A stretch of 64,000 nucleotides of DNA from JBBECE01 sp040881985. Lineage in GTDB: Bacteria > Pseudomonadota > Alphaproteobacteria > Rhizobiales > Devosiaceae. The position numbers were made by a program, and so were the translations under genes. The notes below the pieces were generated by a model. It was given only the letters and a program-made list of their open reading frames with translations, had not been told where the DNA came from and made no database searches. Shown here piece by piece: positions 63,395 through 64,000 of the stretch (position 1 is its first letter; the number at the start of each line of letters is the position of its first letter). The DNA lies in the NCBI GenBank assembly GCA_040881985.1, contig JBBECE010000031.1, positions 1 through 64,000 on the forward strand, given 5' to 3'.

Positions 63395-64000
63395 TCACCC
63401 CCTTTTCACAAAACCCTCCAGCACGCGCTTCCGCCCAGCGTTCTCGAAGTCGATCGTCAGCTTGTTGCCGTCGACCGAAGCGACGCGGCCGAGGCCGAAC
63501 TTGAGATGAATCACCTGTTCGCCGGCGCGGATGCCGCCGGGTGAGCCCGGATTGACCGAGCGGGCAACAAGGCCGCCCTCGATCAGCGGGCCCTGGTCGT
63601 TGCCGCGCGTCGAATGCTGGCGCTGGGCGCGCTGCCACCCCGGCGTCTGGTAGACGCTTTCGAAGGGGTCGCGGCTGTCGAAGCGCGAGGCGCCGCGCCG
63701 CCCGCCGTAATTGTAGCCCCCATAGGACGAGCCGGTATCGGTGATCTCGACTGCTTCGGCCGGCAGCTCATCGAGAAACCGCGACGGCAGGGCCGATTGC
63801 CAGAGCCCGCGAATGCGGCGGTTCTGCGCCAGCGAAATTCGCGCCCGGCGCTTGGCACGGGTGATCCCGACGTAACAGAGCCGCCGCTCCTCCTCGAGCC
63901 CGGCGCGGCCGCCCTCGTCGAGCGCCCGCTGGTGCGGGAACAGCCCTTCCTCCCAGCCCGGCAGGAATACCGTGTCGAACTCGAGCCCTTTTGCGGCGTG
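63395..64000 (-). CDS. uvrD: UvrD/PcrA-type DNA helicase, C-terminal part
   Basis: The 5' end lies beyond the window. About 201 C-terminal residues are present, including the superfamily-1 motifs KGLEFDTVFLPGWEEGLFPH (V region) and EEERRLCYVGITRAKRR (motif VI). A glycine-rich linker follows, and then a C-terminal Tudor-like module (VIHLKFGLGRVASVDGNKLT, DFENAGRKRVLEGFV) ending KRG, which in PcrA/UvrD binds RNA polymerase. UvrD unwinds DNA in excision and mismatch repair. The TGA at 63395-63397 precedes the SIR2-like ATG by 11 bases. Confidence 0.93.
   Translation of the reverse strand, partial: HAAKGLEFDTVFLPGWEEGLFPHQRALDEGGRAGLEEERRLCYVGITRAKRRARISLAQNRRIRGLWQSALPSRFLDELPAEAVEITDTGSSYGGYNYGGRRGASRFDSRDPFESVYQTPGWQRAQRQHSTRGNDQGPLIEGGLVARSVNPGSPGGIRAGEQVIHLKFGLGRVASVDGNKLTIDFENAGRKRVLEGFVKRG

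Overview
The window is high-GC chromosomal DNA from an alphaproteobacterium, most likely of the order Hyphomicrobiales (Rhizobiales). Support comes from the glgP-glgB-glgC-glgA-pgm-glgX order, an ArsR-methyltransferase fusion (SahR type) coupled to metF, a DUF2336 protein, a host-attachment family protein, CtrA-like boxes in front of ftsZ, an FtsZ ending in EIPAFLRRHG, and prmA next to a long-form aminopeptidase P. Genus cannot be decided from the window. A 100-N run at 4328-4427 shows that it comes from a draft assembly.

Layout. 1-3.4 kb: 3' part of tRNA-Met, purU, a GH4 alpha-galactosidase-like gene and an APH(6)-type kinase. 3.5-5.4 kb: small proteins, including a DUF1328 membrane peptide and a coiled-coil gene broken by the assembly gap. 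5.5-16.6 kb: a glycogen operon with mostly overlapping genes (glgP, glgB, glgC, glgA, pgm, glgX), then a convergent LysR regulator. 17.5-18.2 kb: apparently non-coding. 18.2-25.9 kb: ald, a pentapeptide-repeat membrane protein, and a block (GNAT acetyltransferase plus FG-GAP protein) lying between a truncated copy of the ettA 5' end and the intact ettA. 25.9-27.0 kb: a DpnI-type methyl-directed nuclease with a Cys-rich zinc-ribbon protein. 27.1-35.7 kb: housekeeping and hypothetical genes, sahR-metF with an operator palindrome, a TerB/J-domain protein, rnpB, a TPR-methyltransferase, a GNAT remnant and a GST.

35.8-54.1 kb is the division and cell wall (dcw) cluster: rsmH-ftsL-ftsI, a repeat-rich spacer, murE-murF-mraY-ftsW-murG-murC-murB-ddl-ftsQ-ftsA-ftsZ-lpxC. 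mraZ is not at the start, and murD is absent from its usual place between mraY and ftsW. bamD, recN and ligA follow. 58.9-64 kb: aminopeptidase P, a 46-residue orphan, prmA, a MORN/YwqK-like protein, a lower-GC SIR2-like gene (probable defence) and the 3' part of a uvrD-type helicase.

The glycogen genes together make and degrade ADP-glucose-derived glycogen. The dcw genes make lipid II and build the divisome. The two probable defence genes (DpnI-like, SIR2-like) are separate acquisitions at the edges of core gene blocks. The strongest candidates for new biology are the solitary DpnI homologue with its Cys-rich neighbour, the SIR2-like protein with Gln in place of the usual catalytic His, the repeat-expanded coiled-coil gene, and the ettA-leader duplication around a two-gene insertion. 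Start codons are often TTG or GTG; starts were chosen by Shine-Dalgarno (SD) match and family alignment.
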